Shown piece by piece: positions 19,937 to 30,100 of a DNA stretch of 31,543 nucleotides; positions within the stretch are counted from its first letter, which is position 1; each line of letters opens with the position of its first letter. Source of the DNA: Actinomycetes bacterium (GTDB lineage: Bacteria; Actinomycetota; Actinomycetes; Propionibacteriales; Nocardioidaceae); the NCBI GenBank assembly GCA_023460975.1, contig JAEWOG010000071.1, forward strand, positions 1 to 31,543, written 5' to 3'. The notes under the pieces are model-generated. The model ran no database searches, had not been told where the DNA came from, and worked only from the letters and a program-made list of their open reading frames with translations. The position numbers and the translations under genes were made by a program.

Positions 19937-21175
19937 TCAGCCCTGGGAGTTCATCGTGTCGTACAGGCTGAACATCGGCAGGTAGAGCGCGATGACCATG
20001 CCGCCCACTACGACGCCGAGGAAGACGATCAGGATCGGCTCGATGGCGCTGGAGAGCGACTCGGTGGTCTGCTTGATCTCCATGTCGTAGTAGTCGGCGA
20101 CGTTGTCGAGCATCGTGCCGAGCGCGCCGGACTCCTCACCGACGGCGACCATCTGCGTCACCAGCGACGGGATGACGGGGTGCTCGCCGAGCGGCGCGGT
20201 GAACGAGCGGCCCTGGCGCATCGCCTCGCTGATCGCCTCGATCGCCTTCTCGATCGGCCAGTTGTTGGCGACCGAGCGCACGATGTCGAGCGCCTGGAGG
20301 ATCGGGACGCCGGCGTTGAGCATCATCGCCAGGTTGCGGGAGAAGCGCGCGATCGCGATCTTGTTGAGCAGCGGCCCGAACACGGGCAGCCGCAGGAGCA
20401 GGCTGTCCTTGACGCGCCGGACGTTGTCGCGGTGCTTGTTGAGTCGCCACCACCCTGTGAACGCGACCAGCCCGATCAGCAGCAGCGGCATGATCCACGT
20501 CATGTTGTGAGAGATGCCGACCAGGATGCGGGTGGGCAGCGGCAGCTGCGCGTCCATCGAGGAGAACATCTTCTCGAAGACGGGGACCACGAAGGTGACC
20601 ATGCCGAGCATCGCGACGATGGCGATGCAGAAGATGATGGCCGGGTAGGTCATGGCCGACTTCACCTTGCCCCGCAGGTCCACCTCCTTCTGGTACGTCA
20701 CTGCCACCGAGTCCAGGGCACGCGCCAGGAAGCCGCCGGTCTCGCCGACCCGGATGACGTTGGTCAACAACGGCGGGAAGATCGTGGGCTGGTGCGACAG
20801 CGCGAGCGAGAACGACTGGCCGCCCTCGACGTCGCGGGTGACCTGGGCCAGGCCCTTGGCCAACACCTTGTCCTCGGTCTGCTCCGTCACGAGCTGCAGC
20901 GCCCGCATCAGGGGCAGGCCCGCGGTGGTGAGCGCCGCCATCTGCCGCGCAAACACGGCGACCGACTTGAGCTTGGCGTGCTTGGAGAACCCCGGGATCG
21001 AGACGTCGCGGTTGAGGCCAGACTTGTCGATCGTCGCGACCGTGACCGGGGTCAGCCCCTGGGCGCGCAGGCGGCTGACGACGACACTCTCGCTGCCGGC
21101 CTCCATCGACCCCTTGATGGCTTCGCCGCTGGTCGGGTTGACGGCCTCGTACTTGAACTCGTGCATGACGCTCAT
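19937..21175 (-). CDS. pilC: Type IV pilus platform protein PilC
   Basis: Protein of 412 aa, the inner-membrane platform of the type IV pilus machine. It has two tandem T2SF/PilC domains (about 70-190 and 270-400). Paired motifs are visible: FARQMAALTTAGLPLMRALQ in the first and FSRNLAMMLNAGVPILQALD in the second, and GETGGFLARALD matching GEESGALGTMLD. Hydrophobic segments lie near residues 178-200, 230-250 and 380-405. It transmits rotation or movement from PilB/PilT to the pilins. The ATG at 21175 has GAGGTGAT 5 nt upstream and begins 11 nt after the pilT stop. It is the last gene of the operon, followed by the repeats at 19778-19926. Confidence 0.95.
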   Translation of the reverse strand: MSVMHEFKYEAVNPTSGEAIKGSMEAGSESVVVSRLRAQGLTPVTVATIDKSGLNRDVSIPGFSKHAKLKSVAVFARQMAALTTAGLPLMRALQLVTEQTEDKVLAKGLAQVTRDVEGGQSFSLALSHQPTIFPPLLTNVIRVGETGGFLARALDSVAVTYQKEVDLRGKVKSAMTYPAIIFCIAIVAMLGMVTFVVPVFEKMFSSMDAQLPLPTRILVGISHNMTWIMPLLLIGLVAFTGWWRLNKHRDNVRRVKDSLLLRLPVFGPLLNKIAIARFSRNLAMMLNAGVPILQALDIVRSVANNWPIEKAIEAISEAMRQGRSFTAPLGEHPVIPSLVTQMVAVGEESGALGTMLDNVADYYDMEIKQTTESLSSAIEPILIVFLGVVVGGMVIALYLPMFSLYDTMNSQG

Positions 21176-21186
21176 GTCAGATCACC

Positions 21187-22323
21187 TCATGCTCTCGAGT
21201 ACGCCGACGGCTGCCCCTGGGCGGCCCACTGGTCGAGGTCGATCTGGTTGGTCCCGACCACGAGGTTGTCCAGGGAGGTCGCATCGACGACCACGCGCAG
21301 TGCCTCGTGGATCGTGATCTCGCCCCGCTCGACGAGTCGGCGCAGGTCCTGGTCGAGGGTGTGCATGCCGTACGAGGAGCCGGTCTGGATGGCGGAGTAG
21401 AGCTGGGAGACCTGGCCCTCGCGGATCAGGTTCGCCACGGCGGGCGTGCGCACCATGATCTCGGTGGCGGCCGTACGTCCGCTGCCGCTGGCGCGCTTGA
21501 GCAGGGTCTGGCTGACGACGCCCTGGAGGGTGTCGGACAGCTGCGCGCGCACCTGGTTCTGCTGGTGGGCGGGGAACGCGTCGACGATGCGGTTGACCGA
21601 GTTGGCAGCACCCTGGGTGTGCAGGGTGGCGAAGACGAGGTGACCGGTCTCGGCGGCGGTCATGGCGACCTCCATCGTCTCCAGGTCGCGGAGCTCACCG
21701 ATCAGGATGACGTCGGGGTCCTGACGCAGGACTCGGCGCAGGGCCTCGCTGAAGGAGCGGGTGTCCGTGCCGACCTCGCGCTGGTTGATCAGCGACTTGT
21801 TGCTGCGGTGGACGAACTCGATGGGGTCCTCGACCGTCACGATGTGGACGCTGCGTTCAGAGTTGATCGCGTCGATCATCCCGGCCAGCGTCGTCGACTT
21901 ACCGGAACCGGTGGCACCGGTGACCAGGACGAGTCCGCGCGGCAGCATGGCCAGCTTGCCGATGATCGGCGGGAGGCCCATCGAGTCCAGCGAGCGGATG
22001 GTCTCCGAGATGGGACGGAAGGCCGCGGCCACGCCTCGCATCTCCTGGTACACGTTGACGCGGAAGCGCAGGCCCGCCGAGGGCACCGTGTACGAGAGGT
22101 CGACCTCTCGGTTGGCGTCGAAGTCAGCCCGCTGGCTGGGCGAGAGGATGTCCATGAGCGAGGCCAGCAGCCCCTCGGGGTGCAGCGGCGTCGTCTCGCC
22201 CGCCACCGGAACCAGTTCCGCGTCCACGCGCGCCAGGGCGGGCTGCGACGGCGCCAGGTGGATGTCGGACGCGCGCGCGGCGACGGCCGTGCTCAGGATC
22301 GTGTCCAGGTCATGCAGAGACAC
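21187..22323 (-). CDS. pilT: Pilus retraction ATPase PilT
   Basis: Protein of 378 aa, the hexameric cytoplasmic ATPase that depolymerises the pilus for twitching. The N-terminal PAS-like domain opens LDTILSTAVAARASDIHLAPS. Walker A is GATGSGKS (136-143), the Asp box is VTVEDPIEF, Walker B is DVILIGELRDLET, and the His box is TGHLVFATLHT. The C-terminal PilT signature AIRNLIRE appears as AVANLIREGQ. A retraction ATPase implies dynamic pili. The GTG at 22323 has GAGGAGG 6 nt upstream and lies inside the end of pilB (14-nt overlap). An alanine-rich tail ends the protein. Confidence 0.95.
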   Translation of the reverse strand: MSLHDLDTILSTAVAARASDIHLAPSQPALARVDAELVPVAGETTPLHPEGLLASLMDILSPSQRADFDANREVDLSYTVPSAGLRFRVNVYQEMRGVAAAFRPISETIRSLDSMGLPPIIGKLAMLPRGLVLVTGATGSGKSTTLAGMIDAINSERSVHIVTVEDPIEFVHRSNKSLINQREVGTDTRSFSEALRRVLRQDPDVILIGELRDLETMEVAMTAAETGHLVFATLHTQGAANSVNRIVDAFPAHQQNQVRAQLSDTLQGVVSQTLLKRASGSGRTAATEIMVRTPAVANLIREGQVSQLYSAIQTGSSYGMHTLDQDLRRLVERGEITIHEALRVVVDATSLDNLVVGTNQIDLDQWAAQGQPSAYSRA

Positions 22324-23860
22324 GGAGAACCTCCTCGATTGTGGTGAGACCGGACAGGACCTTCTCCAGTCCGTCCTCGCGCAGCGAGACCATCCCCTCC
22401 CGGGTGGCCACGGCGCGGATGTCGGACGCCGGACGGCGTTCGACGACCATGTGTTCGATGGTTTCGCTCACCGGCATGATCTCGTGTAGGGCGATGCGGC
22501 CCCGATAGCCAGTGTTGGCGCAGTACGAGCAGCCGCCCGCCCGGAACAATTCGGGCCCGGTCGTGGCGTCCTCGGCCCCCGGGAGGCCGATCGCTCGCGC
22601 CCGCTCCAGCTCCTCGACGTACGGCTCCTTGCACCGCTGGCACAGCCGACGGGCGAGTCGCTGGGCGACGACGCAGGTGACGGCCGTACCCACGAGGAAC
22701 GGCTCGACGCCGATCTCGGTGAGCCGCGTCATGGCGCTGGGGGCGTCGTTGGTGTGCATGGTGGACAGCACGAGGTGTCCGGTCAGGGACGCCTCGACCG
22801 AGATACCGGCGGTCTCGTGGTCGCGGATCTCACCGACGAGGACGACGTCGGGGTCGGCACGCAGGATGGAGCGCAGGGCGCTCGCGAACGTGAGTCCCGC
22901 CCGGGGGTTGATCTGCACCTGGCTGATGCCCTCGAGCCGGAGCTCGACGGGGTCCTCGACGGTGATGACGTTGATCGCGGGACTGCTGACGTGGCTGACG
23001 GCCGTGTAGAGGGTGGTCGACTTGCCCGAACCGGTGGGCCCGGTGACCAGCACCATGCCGTGGGGGCGGGCGATCGCCGAGGTGAAGCGGGCCATGTTGA
23101 CCTCGCTCATCGCCAGGTCGTCCAGGCCCAACTCGGAGGCCGAGTGGTCGAGGATTCGCATCACGACCTTCTCACCCCACACGGTGGGCAGGGTCGCGAC
23201 TCGTACGTCCACGGTCCGCCCGGCGTGCATCACGGTGAGTCGGCTGTCCTGGGGCTTGCGGCGCTCGGCGATGTCGATGTCGCTCATGATCTTGATGCGA
23301 CTGACGATGCCGTGCTTGATGGCGCCGTCGGCGACCTGCATCTCGTGCAGCACCCCGTCGATGCGGTAGCGGACCCGTACGTCCCGGGCGCCGGGCTCGA
23401 TGTGGATGTCGGAGGCGCGGTCGGCGATCGCCTGGGCGATGAGCAGGTTGACGAAGCGGACGATGGGCGAGTCGTCGTCGACCTCGCTCGTGGTGGTGGT
23501 GTCCACCACGTCGACGGTGCCGATGAGCTCCGACTGGAGGGCGTCGAGCTCATCGTCGGAGCGCAGGTAGCGGTCGAGGGCGTACGTCATCCCCTCGTCC
23601 GTTGCCGGCACCGTCAGCACCTGGAGACCGGTCACGCTGGCCACGTCGTCGATGGCGACGATGTCGCGCGGGTCGACCATCGCCAGCAGGATGCGGCCCT
23701 CGTCCGTCTCGAGCGGCAGCACGCGGTGCCGGCGGCACAGGGTCGCCGGGACCATCTGGATCACGCGACCCGGGATCGTGATCTCGGTGAGGTCGACGAC
23801 GTCGTGGCCCAGCGGGATCCCTTGCTCCCCCGTCTCGTCGGGACCGGTCACGGCCGTCAC
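22310..23860 (-). CDS. pilB: Pilus extension ATPase PilB
   Basis: Protein of 516 aa of the GspE/PilB family, which powers pilin polymerisation. An N-terminal MshEN/GspE-N-like domain (about 25-95, VLPLETDEGRILLAMVDPRDI) is followed by the ATPase: ASDIHIEP at 149-156, Walker A GPTGSGKST at 274-282, VEDPVE at 301-306, Walker B VVLVGEIRD at 339-347 and TGHLVLSTMHT. Two CxxC pairs (Cys407/410 and Cys444/447) form the zinc site that separates PilB from PilT. The leading helical part seen in longer PilB proteins is short here. MshEN domains can bind cyclic di-GMP, but I have not matched the binding residues. The GTG start overlaps the pilO stop (GTGA). Confidence 0.95.
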   Translation of the reverse strand: MTAVTGPDETGEQGIPLGHDVVDLTEITIPGRVIQMVPATLCRRHRVLPLETDEGRILLAMVDPRDIVAIDDVASVTGLQVLTVPATDEGMTYALDRYLRSDDELDALQSELIGTVDVVDTTTTSEVDDDSPIVRFVNLLIAQAIADRASDIHIEPGARDVRVRYRIDGVLHEMQVADGAIKHGIVSRIKIMSDIDIAERRKPQDSRLTVMHAGRTVDVRVATLPTVWGEKVVMRILDHSASELGLDDLAMSEVNMARFTSAIARPHGMVLVTGPTGSGKSTTLYTAVSHVSSPAINVITVEDPVELRLEGISQVQINPRAGLTFASALRSILRADPDVVLVGEIRDHETAGISVEASLTGHLVLSTMHTNDAPSAMTRLTEIGVEPFLVGTAVTCVVAQRLARRLCQRCKEPYVEELERARAIGLPGAEDATTGPELFRAGGCSYCANTGYRGRIALHEIMPVSETIEHMVVERRPASDIRAVATREGMVSLREDGLEKVLSGLTTIEEVLRVSA

Positions 23861-24531
23861 TCGTCCGACCCCTCGGACCCGCCTCCTGCGTCGGGCTGCA
23901 TGTACGCGGCGCCAGCGACCACGACGCTCACGGGGTTCTCGCCCTTGGAGACGGACTCGTTGCGCACGATCTGTACGTGGTGCACGGCGAGCAGCCGGGG
24001 GCCGTCGTTGAGGAGGTCGACAAACCGGAACGCCGCCGTCACATCGACGGCCGTGGCCGTGATGGTCAACGGGATCTCCTGGAAGGACCCGGCCGGGGGC
24101 GCCTCGGTGGTCAGGTTTCCATAGGTCTCCGGCGGCTGGGGCTCCCCGACGTCGCGGGTCAACTGCTCACGCGGGGTGAAGGCGACCGGGGGCACCTGCG
24201 GGGTGATGGACACCAGGGTCGCCCCGGCGGAGCCGTCGGGAGCCTCGAGCGCATTGACGATGACGCGGGTGGCGCTGGCGAGGTCCGCGGTGCTGGGGAT
24301 CTGCTCACGCAGCTGCCCGAGGTCCTTCTCCAGGCCCTCGGGGTCCTTGCTCTGCTTGGCCAGCGCGGCGCGCTGTACACCGAGCAGCGTGTTGGTCTGG
24401 GCGAGCTCGGCTTCGGTGGCCTCGGCCGCCGAGGCGGCCCGCATCTGCGGGAGGACGCCGAGAAGAACGGTCGCGGCGATGATCGCGATGATCGCGACCG
24501 TGCCCGCCAAGGTCGTGGTCTGCTTGTTCAC
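23857..24531 (-). CDS. pilO: Type IV pilus assembly protein PilO
   Basis: Protein of 224 aa with a short cytoplasmic start (MNKQTTTLAG), one membrane helix (about 9-28), a coiled-coil stretch (ATEAELAQTNTLLGVQRAALAKQSKDPEGLEKDLGQL region, about 38-75) and a ferredoxin-like outer domain (about 120-210, with LTITATAVDVTAAFRFVDLLND). This layout and the place after pilN identify PilO, partner of PilN in the alignment complex linking the motor to PilM. The GTG at 24531 overlaps the pilN stop by 4 nt. A longer open frame reaching back to 25212 is a shadow of pilN. The C-terminal tail is Gly/Ser/acidic. Confidence 0.88.
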   Translation of the reverse strand: MNKQTTTLAGTVAIIAIIAATVLLGVLPQMRAASAAEATEAELAQTNTLLGVQRAALAKQSKDPEGLEKDLGQLREQIPSTADLASATRVIVNALEAPDGSAGATLVSITPQVPPVAFTPREQLTRDVGEPQPPETYGNLTTEAPPAGSFQEIPLTITATAVDVTAAFRFVDLLNDGPRLLAVHHVQIVRNESVSKGENPVSVVVAGAAYMQPDAGGGSEGSDE

Positions 24532-25199
24532 TGGCCGTCCTCCTGCGCTGCCGCCTCCGGGGTCTGGGCCTGGAACCGCGTGTTGTAGATCGCCTGGTCG
24601 AAGGCGACGTAGATCTTGTAGGTGTAGACGCCCTGGTCCTGTGCCAGGCCGAGCATGTCGACGTCGAGCACGTGGTCGACCTGGGCGAAGGTGTCGAGGA
24701 CGATGGCCTGGTCGATCGCCTGACCCGACACCACGGTCGCCACGCCCTTGATCCCGATCTCGGCGGGGTCGGCGGTGTTCGTCCCACCCGTGGCCGCCGC
24801 GAAGCCGGTCATGACGGCGCCGCGTGGCAGCGACGCCGAGAGCAGCTCGTACGGGGTGCTCCAGCGCAGGTCGGCGGCCATCGCTTCGCCCCGCTGCCGG
24901 GTGAGCGCGTCGCGCTCGGCGACGAGGGCCGAGATGTCGGCGTACATGGCGAGGTCCTGCTGGAGCTCGGCCCGCTGGTCCTCCGCGTCGCCCACGGCCA
25001 TCTGGGCGGTGACCCGCATGCCGAGCGCGCCGAGGAACACCACGACGCAGAGGCCGAAGACCGCGAGGACGGCGGTGATCCAGCGTCGCTTGAGCTTGAC
25101 GAGGTCGCGTCGGTCCTTCTCGGCGGGCGGAAGCAGGTTCACCCGCGGCGGCTCGCCGTACACGATGGCCGGCTCGCGCGTCATCACTGACAGTGCCAT
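24528..25199 (-). CDS. pilN: Type IV pilus assembly protein PilN
   Basis: Protein of 223 aa. The cytoplasmic N-terminus carries the conserved PilM-binding motif PRVNLLPPAE (18-27). One membrane helix (about 40-61), a coiled coil (about 65-105) and an extracytoplasmic domain follow. It docks into the PilM groove and pairs with PilO. The ATG at 25199 shares a base with the pilM stop (TGATG). An unusually long 17-residue lead precedes the NLLP motif, which usually lies within the first ten residues. A start a few codons downstream cannot be excluded, although the coupling favours the first ATG. The C-terminus is Gln/Ala/Glu-rich. Confidence 0.9.
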   Translation of the reverse strand: MALSVMTREPAIVYGEPPRVNLLPPAEKDRRDLVKLKRRWITAVLAVFGLCVVVFLGALGMRVTAQMAVGDAEDQRAELQQDLAMYADISALVAERDALTRQRGEAMAADLRWSTPYELLSASLPRGAVMTGFAAATGGTNTADPAEIGIKGVATVVSGQAIDQAIVLDTFAQVDHVLDVDMLGLAQDQGVYTYKIYVAFDQAIYNTRFQAQTPEAAAQEDGQ

Positions 25200-26293
25200 C
25201 AGATCTCACCACCGATCGCGATGCCGGCTGCGGTGAGCGCGGCGAGGTTCTGGACGGGGTCGGGGGCTCCGGCGGACACGTCGAGCGCGTCGCCCAGACC
25301 GAAGGTCTGCACCTCCACGTTGCAGGCCGAGGACAGTCGTGCAGCCACTGCGGGGTGCGTGGCGCCCTCGCCGGTGATCAGCACCTGCCCGATGGGCTTC
25401 TCGGGGTGCGCGCGCAGGTAGAAGTCGCGCGTCTCCATGAACACCGTCACGAAGTCGAGCACCGCGTCGTCGGAGGCGCTTGATCCGGTGGTCGGGATGC
25501 TGCCGTCGGAGCCGGCGGGCGCAGCGCCGGGGAACGGGCTCATCGCCGAGGCCTTCACCCCGGCCGGAGCGGCCGCTGGCGTCAGCAGTTCGTCGAGGTC
25601 AGACTCATCGGAGACGGCCGCAGCGACAACGCCCTGGCGCTCGGCGGGCAGGCCGCCGGGCACGATGCGGACGAAGCGGGACACGCCGTCCTCGATGACG
25701 ACGAACCACGACGTCGTCTCACCGATGTGTGCGACGAGCGTGCGTACGCCCGGCTGGGCCACGCGGGCGGCGGCCCGGGCGAGGCCGAACGGGGCCAGGT
25801 CGACTCCGACGGCGCGCAGGTGCGCGCCGGAGACAACGCTGAGCAGGGTCTCGATGTTGGTGGTGACGGCGGAGACGAGCAGGCCGCGGACACCCTGGTC
25901 CCCGGACTCCGTACGGCCGGGCTCGACCGGATAGAAGTCCAGCACCGCCTGGTCCACGGGCACCGGCAGCAGGTCCTGGACCTGGAACCGCAGCGCCTGC
26001 TTGATCTGGCTCAGCGGAAGCGCCGGGGCGACGTGCTCACGCACGATGATGCGGCGGTTGCCGATGCCGAGCACGACGTCCTTGGACTTGAACTCGGCCT
26101 GCGTCCACAGCTGCCGCAGCGCAATGGTGACGGCGTCGGTGTCGAGGACCTCGGAGTCGCGGGCCACACCCGCGGGTAGGGGGACCTCGCCGACGGCACG
26201 GACGGCGGGGCGACGCGAGCCGGGGCGTACCAGCTCGACACCGCGCACCCACCGCTCGGCGATCTCGAGACCGACGATCGATCTGCTGGACAT
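25199..26293 (-). CDS. pilM: Type IV pilus assembly protein PilM
   Basis: Protein of 364 aa, an actin/FtsA-fold cytoplasmic ATP-binding protein that binds the PilN tail. Family features are the start IVGLEIAERWVRGVELV, the block VVLGIGNRRIIVREHVAPALPLSQIKQALRFQVQDLLPVPVDQAVLDFYPV, and the phosphate and adenosine motifs near TLVAHIGETTSWFVV and VLITGEGATHPAVAARL. A Pro/Ala/Ser-rich insertion (about 230-270) separates the last subdomains. The ATG at 26293 has AAGGAG upstream. A 74-nt gap separates it from pilD, the largest inside the operon, so an internal promoter is possible. The gap contains CAAGCGCTTG, a 10-bp palindrome at 26321. Confidence 0.93.
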   Translation of the reverse strand: MSSRSIVGLEIAERWVRGVELVRPGSRRPAVRAVGEVPLPAGVARDSEVLDTDAVTIALRQLWTQAEFKSKDVVLGIGNRRIIVREHVAPALPLSQIKQALRFQVQDLLPVPVDQAVLDFYPVEPGRTESGDQGVRGLLVSAVTTNIETLLSVVSGAHLRAVGVDLAPFGLARAAARVAQPGVRTLVAHIGETTSWFVVIEDGVSRFVRIVPGGLPAERQGVVAAAVSDESDLDELLTPAAAPAGVKASAMSPFPGAAPAGSDGSIPTTGSSASDDAVLDFVTVFMETRDFYLRAHPEKPIGQVLITGEGATHPAVAARLSSACNVEVQTFGLGDALDVSAGAPDPVQNLAALTAAGIAIGGEI

Positions 26294-26367
26294 GGCCTAC
26301 TCTCCTTGGTTCCTACGGTTCAAGCGCTTGGTCACGGGCAGCGCCCGCGGCGGGGATGTTGCGTGGG

Positions 26368-27189
26368 TCACAGCCCGGCGTACCGCCAGTATGCGGCTCC
26401 GAGGCCTTGTCCGAGGGCGATTCCGAACCAACAGCCCGCGACCATCCACGGACCGAACGGAACGGTGCTTCGTCGGCCGGATCCGCGGGCGGCCATGAGG
26501 GTCAGACCGCCCAGTCCGCCAAACAGGAAGGCGGCGAACGCGCCGACCACGAGAGCGCCCCAGCCGACCCAGCCCAGTGCGCCCCCGACGAGGAGGGCGA
26601 GCTTCACGTCACCTCCACCCATGCCGTCGGGCCGCACCAGACGGACGAGTGCATAGAAGGCCCACAGGCCCACGGCTCCGAAGCCGGCGCGGGCGAGGTT
26701 CTCCCACGGCGCGCCCAGCAGGCAGGCGAGGAGGAACAGCGCCCCCACCACGGCGACGCTCGGCAGGACGATGACGGTGGGCAGCCGGCGGGTGTCCAGG
26801 TCGATGAGCGTGAGGGCGATGCCTGCCGCGACCACGTACCCGAAGGCGAGCAGGAGCACCCAGTCGGCCGCCTGAGGGAACCCGGGATGCGGGAGGCGGT
26901 GCCACCACAGCACCGTCCCGGCCCCGAACGCGAGAGCGGTGGCCGCCTCCACGAGCGGATAGCGCGGCGAGATCCGCGCCCGGCACACCGCGCAGCGTCC
27001 ACGCAGCACCAGCCAGCCGAGCACAGGCACGTTGTGCCGCCATGCGATGGCGGTGTCGCACCCCGGACACTGGCTGGGTCGCAGCAGGGACTCCCCCGCC
27101 GGGACCCGGTGGGCGACGACGTTGAGGAAGGACCCGACCGCCAGACCCACCAGCACCGCGAAGGTGACAACCAGGATGCTGGCGCTCAC
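26368..27189 (-). CDS. pilD: Prepilin leader peptidase/N-methyltransferase PilD
   Basis: Protein of 273 aa, a polytopic membrane aspartyl protease that removes prepilin leaders and methylates the new N-terminus. It begins with a helix, then GSFLNVVAHRVPAG. A zinc-binding cytoplasmic loop with two CxxC pairs (Cys41/44, Cys66/69) follows, as in bifunctional enzymes. Catalytic aspartates are in LTLIDLDTRRLP (130 or 132) and the GxGD motif GMGGGD (Asp194). The tail TVPFGPWMVAGCW is conserved. The GTG at 27189 is 2 nt after the stop of the 1021-aa protein, so the peptidase is coupled to its substrates. It is expected to process the pilV-, pilW- and PilX-like products. Confidence 0.95.
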   Translation of the reverse strand: MSASILVVTFAVLVGLAVGSFLNVVAHRVPAGESLLRPSQCPGCDTAIAWRHNVPVLGWLVLRGRCAVCRARISPRYPLVEAATALAFGAGTVLWWHRLPHPGFPQAADWVLLLAFGYVVAAGIALTLIDLDTRRLPTVIVLPSVAVVGALFLLACLLGAPWENLARAGFGAVGLWAFYALVRLVRPDGMGGGDVKLALLVGGALGWVGWGALVVGAFAAFLFGGLGGLTLMAARGSGRRSTVPFGPWMVAGCWFGIALGQGLGAAYWRYAGL

Positions 27190-27191
27190 GA

Positions 27192-30100
27192 TCAGGGCTC
27201 CGTCTGCACAGTCAGGCTACCCAAGCGGCGAACAACGCCAACGTTGCCTCGGACGTCATCGCCAGTCTGCAAGGCCTCCGGGCCCGCGTACAGGGGACAA
27301 GCCAACGAGAAGCCGCCCGCGGCGGGCGCCAAGGACATCGGCTTGCACACGACCTGGGAGGATCGCATCTTGGACTCGGCCCCCGCGATCAACTGTCCCC
27401 ACCACCTGCTGGTGTTCAAGTACGGCGCCCCGAGCAGACCCTCGTAGCCACACGGGGAGTAGAACATGAACGGCGTATTGGCGTTGGCGTGGAACGACGC
27501 GATGCCGAATCTAGTGCGTCCGGCGCACGTGGGCTTCTTGTCAGTGGGGTCGGCATCTGGCTGGATGACGAAGACGCGTCGGTTGTCCGCCGCTGTGCCA
27601 TTCGAGGGGAACCAGCTGGTGAAGCTCAACGCCGAACGGAAGCTGTTGACCAGGATGACTGCGTCACTGTTGACCCCCGTGACGGAAAGGGTGAAGTGCA
27701 GCGGGTCAGTGCACGCGGTGGCATCGATCAAGTACTTCTTGCGAGGGTTCGTGTTCGTCGCCAAGGCCCCCTTGACACCTGAGGCGGCCGTGCCCCACTC
27801 GGATGCGCAGGCACCGCCCGAGTACTGCAGGAGGGTCCCCGGCTGGGTGCCGAATCCCTCTGCCTGAGCAGCGGCGATCATCTGCTCCTTACCCAACTCC
27901 AGCCAACTGCCCCCGTCCAGGGGAGCGCTGGCATTCGGGATCCCGGTCAGGTCCGCCATGCTCGGCTGATCCGCCGAAGGGGCCGTGGGTACCTGCGCGT
28001 TCGGGTACAAGGGAAGCGCACGGGCTGGCTCAGGGATACGGCCCGCAGCGAGGGGCGAGGCGATGGACGCATCCTGCCGCGACTCGTTCAAGACGGGCGA
28101 GAGTGAGTTGCTCGTCGATGACTTTGCTCGCTGGCCGTTGATACTCGGGGACGACTTGTCTGCCTCCCAGCAGAAGCCCAGCGACCGACCGGCGCAGTCC
28201 TCGATACTGTGGTTACCCGAGCGGCGCAGCACGCGCCGGTCGACGGTCCACCTCCGCTGAACGACAATGGATGTGGACGCGCCAGCGCTGTTGTGTGCCC
28301 AGACCTCGCCCTTGACTCGGGCCACGTCATCCCAGAGCAATTGGTTTCTGTCGTCGCCCCGGCCAAGCGTGACGGTGCCGCCCGCCCATACGGCAGGCGC
28401 GACCGGGGAGGGTTGACTAAACGCGATGTCGTCGAATGTGCCTGGCTCCTCCCGGAGGGCAATGTTGCCGCCGGCGAAGACGACGCCCCCAACATCGGTG
28501 CCCGTCGCGGTGACAGACTTGGTGGTGGTCACGTTGCCGGTGACGGTGGACGACTGCGCAATGACGTCCTCCTTCGCCGCAACGACGCCTTCGACCTTCG
28601 CGCGCCGCAGGCTGACGCCCTTCTGCACGTTGACATTGCCACTCGTGATCGCTTCGGTCCATCCCGTCCCAGCCGCATCCACGTCGAGGGTGTAGCCACC
28701 ATCCGCGGTGATCGCACCGGTCTTGTAGCTGACACCGTTGCTCAGCCCGGCGTAACCGGTCAGGCTGACGTCCCCGGCGGCCGCGCCCGTCTGGACGGCC
28801 GTGATCGCCCCCAGGCGCCATTGGACGTCCCCCACTAGACCGCTCGGAGAGTCCGACGTGAAGACGACGTTCCCCCGGGCCTTGATGTCGCGGGTGGTCG
28901 TCACGTTCCCAGTGCGCGCGTTGTCCGCCACGCCACGACCGATCACGCTCCCGCCGGCCCTGATATGCCCGGTCGAGATCGGGCCGCCGTTGACGTTGGC
29001 GATCTTGACGGTACCCGGAGTCGAGATGTCACCAGTAGAGGTGTTCGTCAGGTCGACGTTGCCGCCCGCTTCGACCTTCCCGTCAATGTTCCAGTCACCG
29101 TCGCTGAGCAGGTCAAACGCGCCGCGGCCCTCCGAAACGATGCCTCCCACGGCGCGCACATGCCCTGAGATCTCACCCCGCCGTAGGACGGCCGAGTCGT
29201 ACTTGAGAGAGACGGAGCCGCCGGTCAAGATCGCAGTGCTGGCAGCAGGAAGTCGATTGCCGATCTGAACCCACCCGAAGGCGCCCTGCTGCGAGAGCTT
29301 CACATTGCCCTTGGCGACGAGGCTCCTCCCGACGCGGAAGCCTCCACCGCCACTCTCATCGACATTGCCACCCACGCGCACGTGGCCGGTGACACGAAGA
29401 TGCGTGCTGTTACACGGAAGGCTCTCGTCAATGCAGACACCGCCTGCCGTGTTGGGGTTCTTGACCGTCACGTTTCCCTGAACGTAGAGGTTGCCCTTGA
29501 TGTAGCAGCCGGGCCCAGGGAACAAGGCATCCCCCTTGAGCACGTACACATCGCCCTCAATCACCGTGGCACTGGTGCCGAGCGGCGTGATGGGATCGCC
29601 CACATCGCCGCAGATGAAGTTGGTTTCTCCCTCGTTCCCCGTGACGACGACATCGCCGACGTAGGCGTTCCCGAATCCCGACTCACCGCCGAAGGTAATG
29701 GGACCGATCACTGGAGCGACGTACGACTCGTCAGGCCCGACAACCTCCCAGGGATAGAGCGCGTCGATCACACGCTGCGTCCCGTCTGCGGCGGTGCCTG
29801 TGGCGGCGACGGCGACGACGTACTGCTCGGTGACTCCAGGGCCGGAGGGCATCATGGTCAGGAGATCGATGCACGTCGTCGACGCCCACCCAACCGGGGC
29901 ACCTGACGCGTCGAAGCCTGAAGGGGTCACTCCTTCGCCGGCCTTGATGTACAGCTCCGTCGTCCACGTGCTCGCCCCTGCCTCGTCAGAGACCGAGACA
30001 TCAGTGGTGCTCACCGGGCACGACGCCTCATCTCCTGCGTACAACGAAGCGACCATGCTGTCGCGCCCGGCCTCCGCGGCCGCAAACGCCTGCACGCTGC

